Shown one piece after another: positions 32,711 to 44,711 of a stretch of DNA of 64,000 bases (within the stretch, counting starts at the first letter, position 1; each line of letters opens with the position of its first letter). The stretch spans positions 100,731,587-100,795,586 of the forward strand of contig CM043966.1 of assembly GCA_014529385.2 (NCBI GenBank). The letters are read 5' to 3'. The notes beneath the pieces are model-generated. The model was not told the DNA's origin, ran no database searches, and saw nothing but the letters and a program-made list of their open reading frames with translations. A program made the position numbers and the translations under genes. Source of the DNA: Adiantum capillus-veneris. Its lineage: Eukaryota > Streptophyta > Polypodiopsida > Polypodiales > Pteridaceae.

Positions 32711-35645
32711 TCTTTTTTTTTTAGTACAATGGTGAGTAATCTTTATTGACAACAACAAAAATTTACATATTCTTGTCGTGCTCGTGCCAAGCCACTGATA
32801 CATCAACTAACAGGGGAGCCACCCTGTGAACAAGGTAGGGTCCTCATTTAAGAGAGTCAATTAAAACGGTTTCAATCAACCATTTCCATTCATTAGAGTT
32901 CTTACTTTTTCCATAGGCTAGGATCGATTCTCTGCTTTCCTGTGAGAACCTGGTTGTTTCCACGGTTATGTCGAATAAACAATCGTTTCTAGCCTTCTAG
33001 ACCTGATTGAAGTAGCAGAATCTAACAATTTGTTTAAAATAAGCAGATCCTGGATTTTAATAACCTCCCTCCCAAGAATAGATTGTTCTTATAAAAGCCT
33101 ATCTTCTAGGTCCTTTGCAAGGCCACTGATCGCAAGGCATTCCTTGAAGAGGTGGGAGAGGTCTTCACTAGCCATTCTGCATTGAGAGCATGTATCCGTG
33201 CCAATTACCCTAGCTAGATCCTTTACCCTAGTCCACAAGGCTTCCCACAGTACCTTCCAGAGAAAGACCTTCATATTGAGTGGCCAATGTGGGCACCAGA
33301 TGCTCTTAGTGACCTCCTCCCATCTTGCCTCTTGCCACCAAGACCCACCGTTTGTTCAATGGAGAGAACCAATCCATTGAAGCCATAAGTATTTGGTATA
33401 TTTCTTCTTTTTGAGGCTTAGGGAAGTGTCTATCCTTAGGCCATCTCTATGCTTTCTACTCAATCTCAGACACACAACTAAGTAGACACCAACGGTCCAT
33501 ATGTTTTAGGGCTTTGCTAATCCAAAGCCTTTCAGTCCCATCCAAGTTGTACTAGAGAACCATTTGGTATGTTCTTTTCCACAATTTACTGCTATAATCC
33601 CATAGCTTCTCCAAAATTTGGATGCCTTTGTTATTGATCTTTCTAGCGGTTTCCCTCCAAAATGTGTTCAGAGAGATGTTTCTCACCTTAGTCAGCCACA
33701 GGGACCAGTGAGATATTGAGTTGTGAAAATAGCTTGTAAGTCCTCCCACCCCTGAGTTTGCAAGCCTACCGAGAGGCAAACAGTTTTTTGTGTACCTCGA
33801 GCCCTTTCCACTGACCACCTTGCGAGTACAACTTGGCATTGTCCATCATGGCATTGGCCATATTCACCCAAGATTGTTATTACTACACAAGTGCAGCCAC
33901 AAACTTAGCGCACTTGGCCTCCGTGTGGACACAAGGGTTAAGAATCCCAAGATCACTTTGCATGATCGGTCTCACAATTGTTTCCTAGCTAGCCCATTGC
34001 CGGGTTGTTGAGTCTTTGGTGTTGTTATTCCATAGGAATCTTTTTACCGGTTTAAGAAACTCTTTCCAATTGCATTTGTTAGGCTTCAGTAGGGGACCAT
34101 TGAAAGCTATATATGGGAGCATGACGAGTTGATCACTTTCACTTTACTCTAGAAGGGAAGAAGCACATTTTTTCATCTGCACATCTTGCTTCTTATCTTC
34201 TCCATAACTGAAGTGAATTTTTTCTTGTGATTAACATCCACCCCCAGCGGGGCACCAAGGTGTGGAAATATCTTCCCTCTTGACACTATCTCCCCAGACC
34301 ACATTGCTGGCTCGAATGAGTCACTCTCTGAGAGAGATGAATCTTGATTTTTTGATGCTACACTTTGAACCTGATACTATGGCATACATTTGTACAATCT
34401 CCAAAGCCTTTCTAATCTTTGATGGCAAGCTTTGAGGAAGAGCAACAAGTCCTCCGCAAAAAAGTTTAGCTATCATTTGGTTGATGCTAGGGAGAGATAA
34501 CCTTGAATCTCCCCTTTTGCAGCACTATCCTCGAGAAAAGTCACCAAAGGATGAGATCCAATGGAAAATAAAAGAGGGGCAAGAGGGCACCCTTGTTTGA
34601 TGGATCTCTTGACCTCAAATGCTCCCACAATTCTCTCATTGAATAGGAGCTCTGATTAGCTATTAGCACCAAAGGTGCTTACCATCCTGCACATTCGAGG
34701 CCCAAAGCCTAGAGATTTCATGAAATCTTCAATAAATGACCATCTAATATTTTCATAGGCTTTGTCTAAATCCAACTGGAGCAAGATACACTCTTGCTTA
34801 GTGAAAGCATCATACTCTATGCTCACCATTGCAACCAAAATGCTATCATATATTGACCTTACCTTGATAAATCCGTGCTAAAGTGGGGTGATAACTTTGT
34901 CTAGAAGGGGAGCAAGTCTGAGGGAAACCGTTTTGGAAACAATTTTGTAGGCTACTAACATCATGGTGATGAGCCTCCAAAGCTTCAGCTGGGAGCAACA
35001 CACTTGTTTTGGGATCACTTTGATGATGCCCCTTTTAATACTTGAGTCCAAGAAGCCATTGATCACTGCTTGGTTGGCCATTATCGTGATAGGGGACTTC
35101 ATCTCCTCCCAAATTTATTTCAAAATTTCAGCCGTCATGCCGTTCCACCCAGGGGATCTCTCTTTGCCTAGGGCTTGAAGTGCAAAAGAGCATTCCTCCT
35201 CGGTGAACTCCTTCTCCAGGAAGTTGGAGTCCAAAGTCAAAATCATTTTTTGGACACTTCCAAGAAGAATAACTCTGGCTTCATCCACTTCAGGGGAACG
35301 GGCCTCAGGATGCCCTATGATCTGTTGTAGGTGATCCAACATCAAATGAGCCATTTTGTCCAGGTTCTGAATCTCATTATCGTCTCCATCGGTGAGCGAG
35401 TGGACTATACCCTGAGTTCTCTTAACTTTGAGGGCTCTAAAAAAGTGAGTTTGATTAGCCTCCTACAACTAGAGGAAGGTTTCTCTAGGCAATATTCTGG
35501 CCTTCCTCACCTCCTCCAGCTGGTAGTTGGTCAAGTCTCCCTTGGCTTCTAGCCACCTTCTATGGTCCGCTTCTGAGGTAGACCCTTCTTGTTTTTTAGA
35601 ATTTAGTAGCTTAACTTCGTCCCCAAGTTGCTTCAGGCGCCCCTC
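32711..35645 (-). mobile_element. LINE (L1-type), copy b: ORF2 RT and C-terminus
   Basis: Read from 35645 down, the copy starts in the endonuclease-RT linker (WLEAKGDLTNYQLEE) and continues through RT: LQLDLDKAYENIRWSFIEDF (motif A), IKQGCPLAPLLF (motif B) and FAEDLLLFLKA (catalytic A/Y-D-D changed to A-E-D). The zinc-binding C-terminus comes last (around 33274-33089). The 3' end is ATTACTCACCATTGTACT followed by about ten A (T run at 32711-32722). Stops and frameshifts are frequent. The endonuclease and ORF1 are absent. Confidence 0.75.
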
Positions 35646-35649
35646 GTAT

Positions 35650-35884
35650 GGTACCTAAGTGTGCGCATGTATTCTCCAATGCCTATGGAGCATCTATACA
35701 TGGATATGCATATGTAAATGTAGGCATTAGGTTGTCTACTTTTAGCCTTTGGTGGCTTCTACATAGGTACACGGTGATGGACATAGGATGATCTTTCTTA
35801 TGCTCGCTCTCGCTTAAAGGCACATTGGCTTTAAGTGAGAGCTTGTTGAAGTAGAAGGATAGGTGGACATGACTCGCCCACTGT

Positions 35885-35927
<43 letters not shown>

Positions 35928-36004
35928 TCACATATACACACATAGTGTAGTCTAAAGAATAAGACTTGGGGATCTCACCATTAGAGCTCCAGCTACACAG
36001 TGTG

Positions 36005-36100
<96 letters not shown>

Positions 36101-36106
36101 TCTACT
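35650..36106 (+). mobile_element. Remnant of a copia 3' end with LTR
   Basis: The sequence CTTAAAG...CTTTAAG hairpin, then AAGTGAGAGC and TGTTGAAGTAG (LTR start near 35847), repeats the layout seen before the copia 3' LTR at 26701. The LTR-like part carries an (AC) tract (35886-35923) and a long (TC) tract (36007-36097). The 5' side is lost. Confidence 0.5.
36007..36097 (+). repeat. (TC)n microsatellite, ~45 units
   Basis: Uninterrupted TC dinucleotides at the end of the copia remnant. Confidence 0.95.
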
Positions 36107-36450
36107 ATGAACGTTTTATATCTTTATATCATGTGGAGATTTTGAGATGAGTAGGACTCATAAATCTTACAACCATGAGGATTTTTTTCATTTCTATCTA
36201 GTTAGATGTTTAGTTAGGATGATAAATCTCATATTTGTACCTTTTATGATGAGATGCCATCATTAAGTGTCCTCTCGATTGGTCACATGGGGCACCGTGG
36301 CTTTTAAGAGACACTAATAAACATTTCTTCCTTTCTTTTTCGTTCAAGGAGAGTCTCCCCCTTTTGATCATGCTAGGAATGATGTAGCCTATTGGGTAGT
36401 TTCAAAAACTAATAGAAGGTTTTTGGCTTTCTAAAAGAAGCCTTAGTGTT
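36107..36450. other. Unassigned DNA ending in a LINE target site
   Basis: AT-rich, no coding signal. Its last 15 bases, AGAAGCCTTAGTGTT (36436-36450), are the 5' copy of the target duplication of the next LINE. Confidence 0.5.
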
Positions 36451-38394
36451 CGAAGCCTCTCATTACGATGCTCAAAGCCAGTGCTGTGCGGGGAGAGATT
36501 CAAGGTCTGGCATTATCGGGCAACAACCAGCTACAGGCCAAAATGTTCACAGATGATTTGCTCCTATTCTTGAAGGCGTGCCCTCAAGTTGTCAGGAGAG
36601 CTTTGAAGATTGTGCAAACATTTGCCTTGGCCTCGGGATCCAAGTGCAATATAGAGAAGTCAAGGCTTATCTCCCTGTCAGAGAATGACTCTTTTGACCC
36701 TGCAGTCTGGACAAGAGAGACTATCTCAAAAGGGAGTGTATTCAAACACCTGGGTGCCCCCATAGGGGTGGACGTAACCCACAGTCAAATATTTCAATGG
36801 GTCCTTGAAAAAATAAGCTTGAAAATGAGAAGATGGGAGTTTGTTCTCCCCCCCTTCCAAATCCGGATTAGAGTGATTAATGCTTTCATGATCCCGTATA
36901 TTGCTTTCCTCAGCCCCCTGCTCAAGATGGCTATGTGTAATTGAAAAGAATTCTTAAAACCAGTGAAAAGGTTTCTTTGGAAGAACAACATGAAAACCTC
37001 TCGGCCATGACAGTGGGCTAGATGGGAGGTAGTTGCTCGCCCGGTAGACCAAGGAGGGCTCGGAATTCTTAACCCTGTATCCCATGCTGAGGCCCTTTGT
37101 GCCAAATGATGGTATCATTAGCTAAACAAGACCAAGCTTGGGCTATCATGAGCAAGGAAATGCTTAATGCAGTAAAATTCGGACCGAAAGGGGGAAGTGG
37201 AAGGGGGTTGTGATGCACGACAAACTTCTCGCCCCGAAGTGGTCTTATCTTAGATCTGGTGGACTCTCAGGGGAGTTGATGAGGAACTGCAAAAGTGCAG
37301 GTGAGGTTTTGAAATGGGGGGAAGCAACTAGATACTTTAAGAACTCCATTTTGCAATGGTCCCCTTGGCTCTCTAAAATATTGGGGCCGCCACAAAGCCC
37401 CTATTAGATAGAAATGGCCAGGAATGTGAATAATAAGAGGCTCGTTCGACTTGATAAATTATGAGATGGCAATAGGAAGTGCTAGAAAACTGTTGACTCT
37501 TTAGCCACCCAATTTCTGTTGAATGGCTTGGAGATCTTACTAGTCTTCAGGGTGATGATCATGAAAGAGCTTGATAAGGTGGTGATGCCAATTTGTGAAT
37601 CCAACTTTGAATGGGGCGCTTGGAGATAGCCCGGTAGTAGCCTCTTTTGGAAACCACATTCTAAAGGAATTTACTAGGCATTAATGCACGAGGCTAATTG
37701 GTGTAGCCCCCTCAACAAATTATGGAAGAGACACTGGATGGAGAAACAATGGGAGGGAGTTATGGAGAATATCTGGAAGCCAAGGTGGCCTCAGTATATG
37801 AAGATAGTTCTGTGGAAAGTGATGTGGGGTGCTCTACCGATGGGCATGAAGATACAAGAAAGAGGAATCGGGTCCAATCGTTGCTCGGGGTACAGAATAG
37901 CTAGAGAAGACCTAGCCCACCTTTTCATGGGATGCCAGGCAAGCAGTGGCTTGGCTGGGAAAATATGCAAGTGGATTCAAAGGACATGGAAAATTAAGTT
38001 CTTCAAGAATGATCTGTTCTTTGGTAGTAACAGGTTGGGAAGTCCGGCTCTTCTTTAATCAGATACTACTTCTTTCACCATATTTGGCAAGCAAGGAACC
38101 GCCACGTGTTTGAGGGGGATCTGGTTGTGGCAAGCTTTTGTGAAATCATACAAGAGAGCAGAGTGACGATCCACATGATCGGAGGCAAACAAGCCTCAGA
38201 GGACTGGTTTAGAACAATACATGGCATCTTGTAATAAGTAAAGCCTAGGAGTAGTTGTGGTCTCTCTGTCAAGCAGAAAACTTGTAATCCTATGACCCTT
38301 AAGGCTCGGTCTGAGCTCGAGGTTGGTGTATATTTCTGATGTTCTTAATACTATCCACTCACAATTGTGAGTTTTGCAAAAAAAAAAAAAAAGA
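36451..38394 (+). mobile_element. LINE (L1-type), 5'-truncated copy c
   Basis: The frame at 36468-36944 begins inside RT with KMFTDDLLLFLKA (catalytic F-T-D-D), then IEKSRLISLSEND and GAPIGVDV. 37684-38058 holds the zinc-binding C-terminus (LWKVMWGALPMGMK, DLAHLFMGC, GLAGKICKWIQRTWK). Many stops lie between. The 3' end is ATCCACTCACAATTGTGAGTT, then GC and an A run. It is flanked by AGAAGCCTTAGTGTT (36436-36450) and AGAAGACTTAGTGTT (38395-38409), a 15-bp duplication with one mismatch. Confidence 0.8.
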
Positions 38395-38409
38395 AGAAGA
38401 CTTAGTGTT

Positions 38410-39072
<663 letters not shown>

Positions 39073-39350
39073 AAGAATTATCTAATTTAATGTGCCATCT
39101 AAAGCGTGTATGCTCAAACATTTTATACTAGCAACACAATGTGTATTCATGATGCAGAAGCAGTCAGTCATAATGCAACCAAATTCCAACAAAACGCACC
39201 CAGTGCCATAAGAATAAGAATTATCTATTTTAATGTGCCATCCAAGGCATGTTTGCTCAAACATTTTATACTAGTAATACAATGTGTATTTATGATGCAG
39301 AAGCAGTCGGCTATAATGCAACCGAATTCCAACAAAACATACCTGGTGCC
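39073..39350 (-). repeat. Tandem duplication across an exon-intron border
   Basis: 135-bp blocks at 39073-39207 and 39216-39350 (period 143) are about 90% alike. The second covers the last eight exon bases and splice donor (GGCACCAG then GTATGT) of the receptor kinase. The first keeps an equivalent GGCACTGG then GTGCGT. Confidence 0.75.
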
Positions 39351-42300
39351 ATGTAGCCAATGGACCCTTTGAAGTTGGATGTTAATGAGACACCTCTTGT
39401 GTTACACTTTGCAATCTTTGCGAGCCCAAAGTCTGTTAGATGTGCCTCAAGCTCGGAGTCCAAAAGTATGTTGCTTGGCTTTATATCTCCATGGATGATG
39501 GGCATGCTGTCATGCTCATGATGCAAGTACACCAAGGCATTGGCAAGACCTTGAGCTATTTTGATTACTATTTCCAAGCTCAACCTTCTACTTTCTTCCT
39601 GTTTGATAACTTGACAAAGATATTGCTCCAAACTCCCATTTGGCATAAATTCCAAAACCAAGGCATGCACTTCAAGACTGAGGACGCATCCCAATACTTT
39701 CACTAGGTTCCTATGTCGTAGCTTACTCAAGATTTCCATCTCTTGCACCATGGCTTCACGTGAGCATGTGATTTCATTCTTGAACTTTTTGATGGCAACC
39801 ACGTCACCGTTTGATAGTACTCCCTTGTACACTACACCATGGGCACCCTCCCCTAACAAGTTCTTTGCAGAGTATCCTTCTGTTGATTCCCAAAGTCCTT
39901 CACTTGAGAAGCGTTGTATCTTTGCCAAGGCGCTGTTGCATTGTTGAATGGCTGCATTAGCCGAGGCTCTCTTTGAACGCCTGTAATGACAAATTAGTGC
40001 CACCAGAATGGGAGTAAATACTGTTAGTGATGAGGCCAAGGCAATAAGAATCTTTACTTTCCATCCTAAACGACCTTGATGGGGTGGCTTGCAAGGCTGA
40101 TGTATGATTTGGCCACACAATCCAGGATTTCCTTGAAAGGATGTTGCATCTAGGTGCTCAAACACACCAAAACGGGGAATGGGACCCTTGAATCTGTTGA
40201 ATGAGACGTTGAGAAAGCTTAGGTGCTGCAAGTGTTCTAGAGTTGATGGCAACAAGCCTGTGAGCTCATTGTTTGAAAGATCCAATGATCTCAGGTCAGA
40301 ATTATTGTTAAATTGTGGGGGAAACTCTCCGACAAGCTTATTGCCTGACACATTGAGATATTCAAGGGCCATACAATTGCCAAGATTCTCTGGTATGGTG
40401 CCCGCAAGATGGTTCTGGGACAGATTGATTGTCTCCACCATCAGCAATTGTCCCAACCAAGCCGGTAAAATCCCCGAAAGGTTGTTGTGAGACAAGTCTA
40501 GAGACAACACATTTTGCAACACATTGCCGAAGCTGTCCGGAAGTGGGCCATTGAGCTGGTTAAAAGAAAAATCTATTGCTTGCAAGTTGCTTAAAGCTCC
40601 CAGTTCATCTGGAATTGTGCCTTGCAGTAAATTGCTTTGCAGATGTAATTTCCCTAAGCTTACAAGCCTTCCCATTTCGCTGGAAAGGCCGCCTACTATC
40701 TGATTGTGTGACAAGTCAAGATTATACAAAAAACTACAGTTAGATATGGACTCCCATGGAATACTACCTGAGAAGTGATTGCCACCAAGATCTAGCTGCT
40801 GTAGTTGTTGCAATTGGGCAAACACTGATGGAATTGAGCCACCAATCTGATTGAGACCAATAGATAACTCAATAAGACTGGTAGCATTGATTAGCTCGCT
40901 CTGAAGCAGCATAAATTTGAAACCTGAAAGGTAGTTTTCGGTCAGGCGAAGTGCTCGGAGATGCTTAAAGTTCAATATCTTCATCGGAACTGAGCCGCTC
41001 AACTGGTTGTTGGAGAGGTCAAGTGTAACAAGCTCTGTGCAGTTGTCAAGGCTTGCTGGGATAGTTCCCTTGAGGTTGTTCTCCCAAATTCTCAAAATTT
41101 GAAGATGACCCAGCTGGCCAAGTTCTGCAGGGATGGAACCTGAAAGCTCATTGTGTTGAAGTTCAAGAAGAACAAGGCGAGTGCAATTGCCCAAGCTATT
41201 AGGAATGGTGCCTATCAAATGATTGTGGTCCAGAAATAGGTTTTCAACCTGGATTAGAAAGCCAAGCTCAGTAGGAATATGACCTGAGAGCTGGTTTGAG
41301 CGAAGATATAGACCTAAGATCTGAGTGCAGTTGCCCAAGCTGCGAGGGATGGCACCTTTGAGATTGTTTTGGTCCAACCACAGACCTCGTAGACTGGTTA
41401 AATTTCCCAGCTCTTCTGGGATTGCACCTGCTAGCTGGTTGCCTTGTAGGTCTAACTCACGGAGATTCTTACACTTGCCTAAGCTGTGAGGGATGGCTCC
41501 CACGAGCCTGTTTTCACGGAGCAATAGGTACTTAAGCTGCCCCAAAAGCCCAAGCGCACTGGGGATGGGGCCTGAGAGCTTGTTTGAGTGAAGGTGGAGT
41601 TCAGCGAGGCTAGTGCAATAGCCCAAGCTGCGAGGGATGGTGCCCGTGAGGTTGTTTTTAGCTACCCATAGGCCTTTCAGACTGGTTAAAGCTCCCAGCT
41701 CTGTTGGGATTCCCCCTGTTAGCTGGTTTGCACGGAGGTCTAGCTGGATGAGATTCTTGCACATGCCCAAGCTAGATGGGATAGCTCCTACCAGCCCATT
41801 TTCTTGGAGCAATAGGCTCTCCAGCCGTTGTAAATTAAGCCCGAGCTCGCTGGGGATGGGGCATCAAGCTGGGGGGGAAGGTACCTGTAACATGATTTCC
41901 CCACAAATACAATCTTTGTAGTTGAGGGCTGATCTTAAGGGTGGTGATGGAACCAGTTAAGCCATTTTGACATAAACTTAGTTTGCGAAGGGAGGTGCAG
42001 TTTGTGAATAAGGAAGGAGGAATGTGACCACTCAGGTTGTTAGCGCAGAGTCTAAGAACTTGAAGGGAGGAGAGAGAGCTGAGAGATGGAGGGATATGAC
42101 CTGTGAGTCTATTGTGGTTGAGATCCAGGACTCGAAGAGAGGAACAGCGAGAGAGCTCGGTGGGGATGCCTCCAGTGAGAAGGTTCGAGGAGAGATTGAG
42201 GTGAGACATGAAAGTGAGGTTCCCTAGCAGTGGTGTGAGAGAACCTGCAAACCCAGAACCTGCCAAGTTTATGCCAGCAACATGGGATTGTCCAGAGACA

Positions 42301-42652
42301 TAAGCGCAAGTGACTCCTGCCCATGATTTGCAACTGTTATTCCAATTACTTGAGGTCCAAGCGCGAAGAAGAGGCGCTTCAGATGCAGCGGAATTCGTGA
42401 GGCGAGCCTTCAACTCCAAAAGAGCAGACAATTCAGAGAAAGAAATTGCAGGTGTGGACATACTACATGTGCTGCTGACAAACTGCAAGAAGCAAATGCA
42501 ACAAGCAGAGGTTAAGAGTTGCTCATGATTGGTTAATGTAAGTAGCATTCACTGTTGATTGTAGATGATGATACCAGTAAGCCAAGGAGTGAAAGGATGA
42601 CTTCTGCTGCTGCTGGCCATGGTGGAGCTGCCATAGACATCTGCGTTGCCAT
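39343..42652 (-). CDS. LRR receptor-like kinase, non-RD type, frameshifted and 3'-incomplete
   Basis: Exon 1 (42652-42575) encodes a signal-peptide start (MATQMSM, then ILSLLGLL). A 92-bp GT-AG intron (42574-42483) follows, and exon 2 runs from 42482 to 39343. Exon 2 has the N-cap with SELSALLELKARL and CKSWAGVTC, about 28 leucine-rich repeats of 24 residues (L..L.L..N.L.G.IP), a membrane helix (ILIALASSLTVFTPILVALI), and a kinase with GEGAHGVVYKG, VAIKKF, HGDIKPSNILL (no Arg before the Asp: non-RD) and DFGLAK. Exon 2 stops at GYMAP plus a GTATGT donor, an intron position usual for FLS2/EFR-like class XII kinases. The rest of the kinase is not in the window. One extra G in the run at 41858-41861 breaks the frame. 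It resembles immune pattern receptors; the ligand cannot be told. Confidence 0.8.
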
Positions 42653-42726
42653 GATGATCTATTGCAATCAATACAAACCTGTGACATGCAGTTTTTGATG
42701 AGTATTTACTAGCGGAGCCCTTCAAT

Positions 42727-42734
42727 TATTTATA
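42727..42734 (-). promoter_or_regulatory. Probable TATA box of the receptor kinase
   Basis: TATAAATA on the minus strand, 75 bases upstream of the proposed ATG at 42652, leaving room for a short 5' untranslated region. Confidence 0.5.
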
Positions 42735-42999
42735 CCACCTTGACATGCAACTTGCCCTGTACAGGGCAAAAAAGATTTAAACTTTTCTTAGAGGAAATTT
42801 TGAAATATTTGTCTAATGTTTACACTAAATTTCTCAAAATCTAGGGAATTTTTCCTTTTCCTCTTGCATTAAACAAGCATGTTCACATTTTAACGAGGCA
42901 CGTTTGCGATGCATGCATGCGCGTGCGCGCACACACACACCCAAACATCCTCATGGCATGCACTTTCTTCTCTCTTTTCAATCTCATGTTACTAATAAA

Positions 43000-43156
43000 C
43001 ATGGTGAGTCTTCCCAACCGGATAAGCTTGGTCAAACCACATGGGAAACACCCCTAAGGGTTAGAACATGTCTTCGAGTAGTCAAGCGTTGTTGAACCCA
43101 CCACCGTTGAACTCATAGCCTATAACTCCTCCAACTGAGCTACCTCCACCTACGCA
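43000..43156 (-). mobile_element. tRNA-derived SINE head
   Basis: On the minus strand TAGCTCAGTTGG (43142-43131) is a perfect pol III A box. GGTTCAAC (43098-43091) fits a B box, about 33 bases downstream as in tRNA genes. The intervening sequence does not fold as a clean tRNA, and unrelated sequence follows to about 43000. The 3' end was not identified. Confidence 0.5.
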
Positions 43157-43282
43157 GGTTGGGTGTGTGTGTTGTAATTTCAAGGCTTTATGTACTTCTC
43201 TATAAAAAAAAGGAAATAAACACTCTGCATTTGCATTTCAAAGTAGTCAGTGCAACAATTCATTAGTCAACTCATCTTATAT

Positions 43283-43292
43283 ATAATATATT

Positions 43293-43336
<44 letters not shown>
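43283..43336 (+). repeat. (TA)n-rich microsatellite
   Basis: Imperfect ATATA blocks followed by a pure (AT) tract. Confidence 0.9.
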
Positions 43337-43339
<3 letters not shown>

Positions 43340-43643
43340 GTTGAAGTACTCATCCACGTCGTAGCATTTCCTTTCCTCGCCCACCTACCCATCTTATGAA
43401 GCTAACCGGTCGCCACGAAAGCGCAAGCGACAGGTAGTGCGCCACAGAGCATTAATTTGTCGGAGCACAAGGGACTCAATCTAGGTTAAAATCTATTGTT
43501 TTGCGGGTAAAGGCACTTGTTTTGCGGGTGTCACTTCGAGCTCTGTCACCCTTCTCTGCGTGTATAAAGCCAAGATCGTGCATTTTCTTTCCTTCTACAA
43601 TCAGGCTCCAAGGGTGGGAAGGTATGCACTTAGGGACGACAAT

Positions 43644-43645
<2 letters not shown>

Positions 43646-43693
<48 letters not shown>
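43646..43693 (+). repeat. (GA)n microsatellite
   Basis: About 23 GA units. A (TC) tract of about 29 units follows at 43771-43829, so the two can pair as a long inverted repeat with a loop of about 78 bases. Confidence 0.95.
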
Positions 43694-43695
<2 letters not shown>

Positions 43696-43769
43696 ATACC
43701 AATGCCTCAATTTTTTTTACAGAGAGCAGGTCCAACACTTCAGTGGGTGCTCTTTCTCAGCAAGTGATG

Positions 43770-43770
<1 letters not shown>

Positions 43771-43829
<59 letters not shown>
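43771..43829 (+). repeat. (TC)n microsatellite
   Basis: Pairs in sequence with the (GA) tract upstream. Confidence 0.95.
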
Positions 43830-44671
43830 GGCCCATGCCCACCTACGACGCAATTGGTGAGAGAGCTCCAAGGGTGTGAAGGTATGCACGTATGGAGAGA
43901 GACAGAGAGAGGATATACCAATTAGTGTTCACAGAGAACCTGTAAACAGTTACAATGCACCTGCTAGGTTTTGATTTCTACCTGTTAAATAAAAATTTAA
44001 TTACAATTTGGCAAGAGTGTAAAATTTTCCTTAGTTTAGTTATAATTTTCTAAAAAACCTACAAAATTTCGAAGAAAAACCTATAAATTTCAAAAGCCCA
44101 ATTTTTTCTATTTGTTTGCAAAAATATTCTTTGGGAACACTGATACCAACGCCTCATTTCTTTTTACACAGAGCGGATCCAACGCTTCAGTTGGTGCTCT
44201 TCCTCAGCAACACAAGAAGTTTTGGATAAATTCTCACAATAATTCTCACATTGTGACTTACACTACAAGAGGTCACTTAAATTCCGGCGCCAATGGCGAG
44301 CGTCGGTATATGTGTAGGTAAGTATGGAGGGAGATGAATTTTTTAAAAAAATTCAATTTTAAATTCCGACGCGTGTTCCGAATTAGTTTCAGACGTCTGT
44401 ACCGATACACTTTTCGACGCCTGTACGAATGCTTTTTCCGACTCCTCTACCGATACCTATTCCGTCGGACCCTGCAAAAAACAAACCGCGGGCTTTCCCT
44501 GTGCATTTCTCTTCTTCTTGCGCCTTTTCTCTTGCTCTCTTCCTCCTCACCTCTTACAGATCTGGTGCGAAACAAGTTGTCGGAGGTGCTAATCTTGCTC
44601 GTGGACTACTCTATAGCACTAAGGTGAGATTGTTTTCAAGTTTACTTGTAGGTTTAGGATTTAGGGTATAA

Positions 44672-44674
44672 CAT

Positions 44675-44709
<35 letters not shown>
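44672..44709 (+). repeat. (GT)n microsatellite
   Basis: About 18 GT units inside the CACTA 5' region. Confidence 0.9.

Positions 44710-44711
<2 letters not shown>

Noticed and set aside
44334-44671. Arg/Phe/Tyr-rich ORFs near the CACTA left end
   Set aside because: They translate the subterminal GC-rich repeats of the transposon.
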